Assembly: GCA_018263115.1 (NCBI GenBank)
Contig: JADFDC010000024.1
Location: forward strand, 1-36,249
From: Thiobacillus sp.
GTDB taxonomy: Bacteria > Pseudomonadota > Gammaproteobacteria > Burkholderiales > Thiobacillaceae
DNA: 36,249 nt
Direction of reading: 5' to 3'
This document shows, one piece after another, positions 33,395-36,249 of this stretch. The first letter of the stretch is position 1, and every line of letters starts with the position of its first letter. The position numbers and the translations under genes were made by a program. The notes under the pieces were generated by a model. It was given only the letters and a program-made list of their open reading frames with translations, made no database searches and had not been told where the DNA came from.

Positions 33395-34465
33395 ATGGCT
33401 GATTTGCGTCCCCCGATCGAAAGCGGCGCACCCGACCCGATGCCCTACATGCATCCGGTCATGAAAAAGAACTATGGCAAGTGGGTATTCCACTCCCATC
33501 CCAAGCCCGGTGTTCTGTTCCACCGTGCTGAGAGCGGAGACGCGATCTGGACCGTCAAGGCGGGCACCCAGCGCCAGATGGATACCTACACCATCCGTGA
33601 GCTGTCCGATATCGCTGACAAATTTGGCGATGGCTACGTGCGCTTCACCGCGCGTTCCAACATTGAATACATGGTGGCTGATGAAGCCAAGGTCGAGCCC
33701 CTGATCAAGGCGCTTAACGACGCCGGTTACCCGGTTGGAGGCACCGCCAACTCAGTATCCATGATTGCGCACACCCAGGGCTGGCTGCATTGCGACATCC
33801 CCGGCACCGACGCTTCCGGCGTGGTAAAGGCGTTGATGGATGAGCTCTACGACGAGTTCATCAAGTGCGAAATGCCCAACCGCGTGAAACTGTCTACCTC
33901 CTGCTGCGAAATCAACTGCGGTGGTCAGGCCGATATCGCCATTATCGTTCAGCACACCAAGCCGCCCAAGATCAATCATGATCTGGTGGCCAACGTTTGC
34001 GAGCGCCCGGCTGTCGTGGCTCGTTGCCCCGTGGCAGCGATTCGCCCCGCCCTGGTAAACGGCAAGCCTTCGCTGGAAGTGGACGAGAAAAAGTGCATTT
34101 GCTGCGGCGCCTGCTACCCGCCCTGCCCTCCGATGCAGATCAACGATCCTGAGCACTCGAAGATTGCGATCTGGGTTGGTGGCAAGAACTCCAACGCCCG
34201 TTCCAAGCCCACCTTCCACAAGCTGGTGGCTGCCGGTCTGCCCAACAATGCACCGCGTTGGCCTGAGACTGCTGAAGTCGTGAAGAAAATCCTGCGTGTT
34301 TACAAGGAAGATGGCCGTCCCTGGGAGCGCATGATCGACTGGATCGACCGCATTGGCTGGCCCCGTTTCTTCGAGAAAACCGGTTTGCCCTTCACCAAGT
34401 ACCACATTGATGACTGGCGCGGTTCTCGCGTGAACCTGAACGCCTCCAACCACATTCGTTTCTGA
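33395..34465 (+). CDS. dsrB: Reverse-type dissimilatory sulfite reductase subunit beta
   Basis: 356 aa; forms the alpha2-beta2 enzyme with DsrA. The cluster-binding motif is SCCEINCGG (Cys170, Cys171, Cys175), with the ferredoxin domain CICCGACYPPC (Cys234, 237, 240, 244) plus Cys211 (RCPVAAI). Typical start MADLRPPIESGAPDP. GGAGG ribosome-binding site at 33382. The 85-bp gap to dsrE holds a strong hairpin. Confidence 0.97.
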   Translation: MADLRPPIESGAPDPMPYMHPVMKKNYGKWVFHSHPKPGVLFHRAESGDAIWTVKAGTQRQMDTYTIRELSDIADKFGDGYVRFTARSNIEYMVADEAKVEPLIKALNDAGYPVGGTANSVSMIAHTQGWLHCDIPGTDASGVVKALMDELYDEFIKCEMPNRVKLSTSCCEINCGGQADIAIIVQHTKPPKINHDLVANVCERPAVVARCPVAAIRPALVNGKPSLEVDEKKCICCGACYPPCPPMQINDPEHSKIAIWVGGKNSNARSKPTFHKLVAAGLPNNAPRWPETAEVVKKILRVYKEDGRPWERMIDWIDRIGWPRFFEKTGLPFTKYHIDDWRGSRVNLNASNHIRF

Positions 34466-34480
34466 ACTGGTTGGATATAA

Positions 34481-34513
34481 GCATGCCCGCCGGCCACCAG
34501 CCCGCGGGCATGC
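34481..34513 (+). other. dsrB-dsrE intercistronic hairpin
   Basis: Perfect 10-bp stem GCATGCCCGC/GCGGGCATGC with a 13-nt loop directly after dsrB. There is no U-run; it could protect the dsrAB mRNA or set the relative level of dsrEFH. Confidence 0.6.
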
Positions 34514-34550
34514 CATTATCAAAAACATTTGAGATTGCTCGGATTTAGGC

Positions 34551-34943
34551 ATGAAATTTTCGATTATGGTAAGTGAGGGGCCCTATACCCATCAGGCAAC
34601 CGACTCCGCCTATCAGTTTGCCAAGGCGGCGCTAGCCAAGGGCCATGAAATCATGCGGGTGTTTTTCTATCATGACGGCGTCAACAATGGCACCCGTCTG
34701 ACTGTTCCTCCGCAGGATGACCGTCATATCGTCAACCGCTGGTCGGAACTGGGGACGAAAAACAACATTGATCTGGTGATATGCATCGCTGCAGCCCAAC
34801 GTCGCGGCCTGCTGGACGAAAACGAAGCCAAGCGCCAGGGCAAGAATGCCGACAATATCGCGCCGGGTTTCCGCATTTCCGGTCTGGGTCAGCTGGTGGA
34901 AGCCGGTATCCAGTCGGATCGTCTGGTGGTGTTTGGTGACTGA
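34551..34943 (+). CDS. dsrE: Sulfur relay protein DsrE
   Basis: 130 aa, part of the DsrE2F2H2 hexamer that passes sulfane sulfur to DsrC. The active Cys78 lies at the expected position in DLVICIAAAQRRGL. N-terminus MKFSIMVSEGPYTHQATDSAYQFAKAAL is typical. It is the only subunit of the three here with a Cys (see findings). Confidence 0.96.
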   Translation: MKFSIMVSEGPYTHQATDSAYQFAKAALAKGHEIMRVFFYHDGVNNGTRLTVPPQDDRHIVNRWSELGTKNNIDLVICIAAAQRRGLLDENEAKRQGKNADNIAPGFRISGLGQLVEAGIQSDRLVVFGD

Positions 34944-34964
34944 TCAGTTTAGGGATAAAGAATA

Positions 34965-35357
34965 ATGTCTGACGATATGGATTTCGAAGAAGGCGGCACG
35001 GTTAAAAAGTTCATGTTCGTGAACCGCAAGGCGCCATATGGCACCATCTACGCGCTGGAAGGTCTGGAAGTTGTGCTGATTTCCGCTGCATTTGATCAGG
35101 ATGTCAGCCTGGCATTTCTGGATGACGGCGTTTTCCAGCTGGTCAAGGGTCAGAAGACCGATGGTGTGGAAATGAAGAATTTCTCTCCCACCTACCGCGC
35201 GCTGGAAGGTTACGACATCGAGAAGCTTTATGTGGAACGCGAATCGCTGGAAGCGCGTGGTTTGTCAGAAGATGATCTGCTGGTTGATGTACAAGTCATG
35301 TCCGCTGCTGAAATGGGCGACATGATGTCCCAGCAGGATGTCGTGATCAGTTTCTAA
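34965..35357 (+). CDS. dsrF: Sulfur relay protein DsrF
   Basis: 130 aa, second subunit of the DsrEFH hexamer. Family signature KKFMFVNRKAPYGTIYALEGLEVVLISAAFDQDVSLAFLDDGVFQL and MKNFSPTYRALEGYDIEKLYVERESLEARGL. It contains no Cys. It starts 21 bp after dsrE with a weak GGGATAAAG leader. Confidence 0.96.
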   Translation: MSDDMDFEEGGTVKKFMFVNRKAPYGTIYALEGLEVVLISAAFDQDVSLAFLDDGVFQLVKGQKTDGVEMKNFSPTYRALEGYDIEKLYVERESLEARGLSEDDLLVDVQVMSAAEMGDMMSQQDVVISF

Positions 35358-35369
35358 GGCGAGAAGAAA

Positions 35370-35666
35370 ATGCTGCATATTGTTAACAAGTCCCCGTTCG
35401 ACACCAATGCGCTGGCTGGCGTGTTGCGTGTTGCCAAAAAAGAAGGCAGTGCTGTTCTGTTGATTGAAGACGGCGTTTATGCCGCAGCCAAAAACAGCGC
35501 TACTGAAGCGAGTCTGAAGGCGGCAGGCATGCCGGTCTATGTCCTGCAACCCGATGCGGATGCGCGCGGCCTGCAAAACAGGCTCATGGACGGCGTGAAT
35601 ATGGTTGATTACGGTGGTTTTGTGGATCTGGTGGCTGGGCACGATAACGTCCAATCCTGGCTATAA
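35370..35666 (+). CDS. dsrH: Sulfur relay protein DsrH
   Basis: 98 aa, third subunit of DsrEFH. MLHIVNKSPFDTNALAGVLRVAKKEGSAVLLIEDGVYAA and VDYGGFVDLVAGHDNVQSWL match the family. No Cys is present, where the Allochromatium protein has one near residue 20. It begins 12 bp after dsrF. Confidence 0.95.
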   Translation: MLHIVNKSPFDTNALAGVLRVAKKEGSAVLLIEDGVYAAAKNSATEASLKAAGMPVYVLQPDADARGLQNRLMDGVNMVDYGGFVDLVAGHDNVQSWL

Positions 35667-35713
35667 GTTGCAGGTCTGAAATTTTTACAGATTCTTTCGA
35701 GAGGAGTTGAATC

Positions 35714-36046
35714 ATGGCACTTGAAGTAAATGGCACCACAATCGAGACCGATGAAGAAGGTTTTCTGGTCAATCTGAGCGACTGGAACCCTGATGTGGCG
35801 GCTGAGCTGGCAAAGGGCGAGAACGTTGAAATGACGGATCAGCACTGGGAGGTCATCAACTTCCTGCGTGAATACTATGACGAGTATCAAATTGCTCCCG
35901 CAGTTCGCGTGCTGACCAAGGCCATCGGCAAGAAACTTGGTCCGGACAAGGGCAACAGCAAGTATCTGTACGACCTGTTCCCGTATGGTCCTGGCAAGCA
36001 GGCTTGTAAAATCGCCGGTCTGCCCAAGCCCACCGGCTGCATCTAA
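35714..36046 (+). CDS. dsrC: DsrC sulfur carrier protein
   Basis: 110 aa. Both redox residues are present: Cys98 (GKQACKIAG) and the penultimate Cys109 (PKPTGCI) on the flexible C-terminal arm. It carries sulfur as a trisulfide between DsrEFH, DsrAB and DsrMKJOP. It has a good GAGGAG ribosome-binding site and a 47-bp gap after dsrH with a small hairpin, which could allow a separate high expression level. Confidence 0.97.
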   Translation: MALEVNGTTIETDEEGFLVNLSDWNPDVAAELAKGENVEMTDQHWEVINFLREYYDEYQIAPAVRVLTKAIGKKLGPDKGNSKYLYDLFPYGPGKQACKIAGLPKPTGCI

Positions 36047-36070
36047 ACCTCGGTTTAGGATTCGGCAAGA

Positions 36071-36100
36071 AAGCGGCAGCCGTTTAGGTTGCCGCTTATT
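36071..36100 (+). terminator. Hairpin between dsrC and dsrM (weak terminator)
   Basis: Stem AAGCGGCA/TGCCGCTT with an 11-nt loop followed by ATT. The poor U-run suggests partial termination, giving more dsrC than dsrM message. Confidence 0.5.
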
Positions 36101-36132
36101 CCAAGTATTCTCAAACGGAAGATGGCTGACTC

Positions 36133-36249
36133 ATGTCCACGCTTTCTCTGATTTATGTTGTGCTGTTTTACGCGGCCACCTTGTTGTTGGTGCTTGGGCT
36201 GATCAAGAAGATCACCCAATATGCACGGACACCAGCGCCGTTAAAGATT
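36133..36249 (+). CDS. dsrM: DsrM membrane subunit (start only)
   Basis: Only 39 residues are in the window: MSTLSLIYVVLFYAATLLLVLGLIKKITQYARTP, a transmembrane start followed by basic residues, as in DsrM, the cytochrome b-like subunit of DsrMKJOP. Position after dsrC supports the call. The rest lies beyond the window. Confidence 0.85.
   Translation, partial: MSTLSLIYVVLFYAATLLLVLGLIKKITQYARTPAPLKI

Overview
This 36.2 kb window reads as the chromosome of a sulfur-oxidising betaproteobacterium (Sulfuricella/Thiobacillus-like, order Nitrosomonadales). It carries the reverse-type dissimilatory sulfite reductase operon (dsrABEFHC and the start of dsrM, with DsrEFH as in sulfur oxidisers), a betaproteobacterial housekeeping order (rimP-nusA-infB-rbfA-truB-rpsO-pnp), dksA, and a CbbY-type phosphatase consistent with CO2 fixation. 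The species assignment is inference; no rRNA is present.

Left part (1-4770, minus strand): the start of a nitrate ABC transporter operon (nrtA, partial nrtB), then mlaA, then a two-gene unit of an ANTAR response regulator and a soluble sensor-like protein. The nrtA leader is the best regulatory sequence in the window. It has a putative NtrC site, a GG-N10-GC sigma-54 promoter, two hexaloop hairpins of the ANTAR-target type (AATGGC and AACGGC) and an intrinsic terminator that overlaps the second hairpin. This fits nitrogen control plus antitermination by the nearby ANTAR protein. A short element with inverted ends lies between mlaA and the NtrC site.

Middle part (5001-24300): tRNAs His, Arg and Pro; folD; a CbbY-like phosphatase; dksA and a small unknown gene; then the minus-strand information-processing cluster pnp, rpsO, truB, rbfA, infB, nusA, rimP, preceded by tRNAs Leu, Cys and Gly. 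Next come pgsA, uvrC, a tautomerase, a family 5-like uracil-DNA glycosylase, a CDF metal exporter, nagZ, acpS and a radical SAM gene, all on the minus strand and mostly overlapping. tRNA-Ser(TGA) follows, with a second, broken copy of its 5' half upstream. The rbfA leader contains five tandem 7-bp repeats.

Right part (24500-36249): an unrecognised 503-aa gene, then a minus-strand set divergent from the dsr operon. In order of transcription it encodes a small conserved protein, a protein resembling Cas6/Cmx6 CRISPR RNA endonucleases (with no CRISPR array or other cas gene), a DsrC paralogue lacking both redox cysteines, a rhodanese, an unknown helical protein, a TauD-like dioxygenase, a helix-turn-helix/[2Fe-2S]/flavin-reductase fusion and a small unknown protein. 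I consider this set, back to back with dsrABEFHC, the strongest candidate for an undescribed sulfur-linked system. The dsr operon on the plus strand encodes the siroheme sulfite reductase (DsrAB), the sulfur relay hexamer (DsrEFH), the trisulfide carrier DsrC and the first residues of the membrane subunit DsrM.
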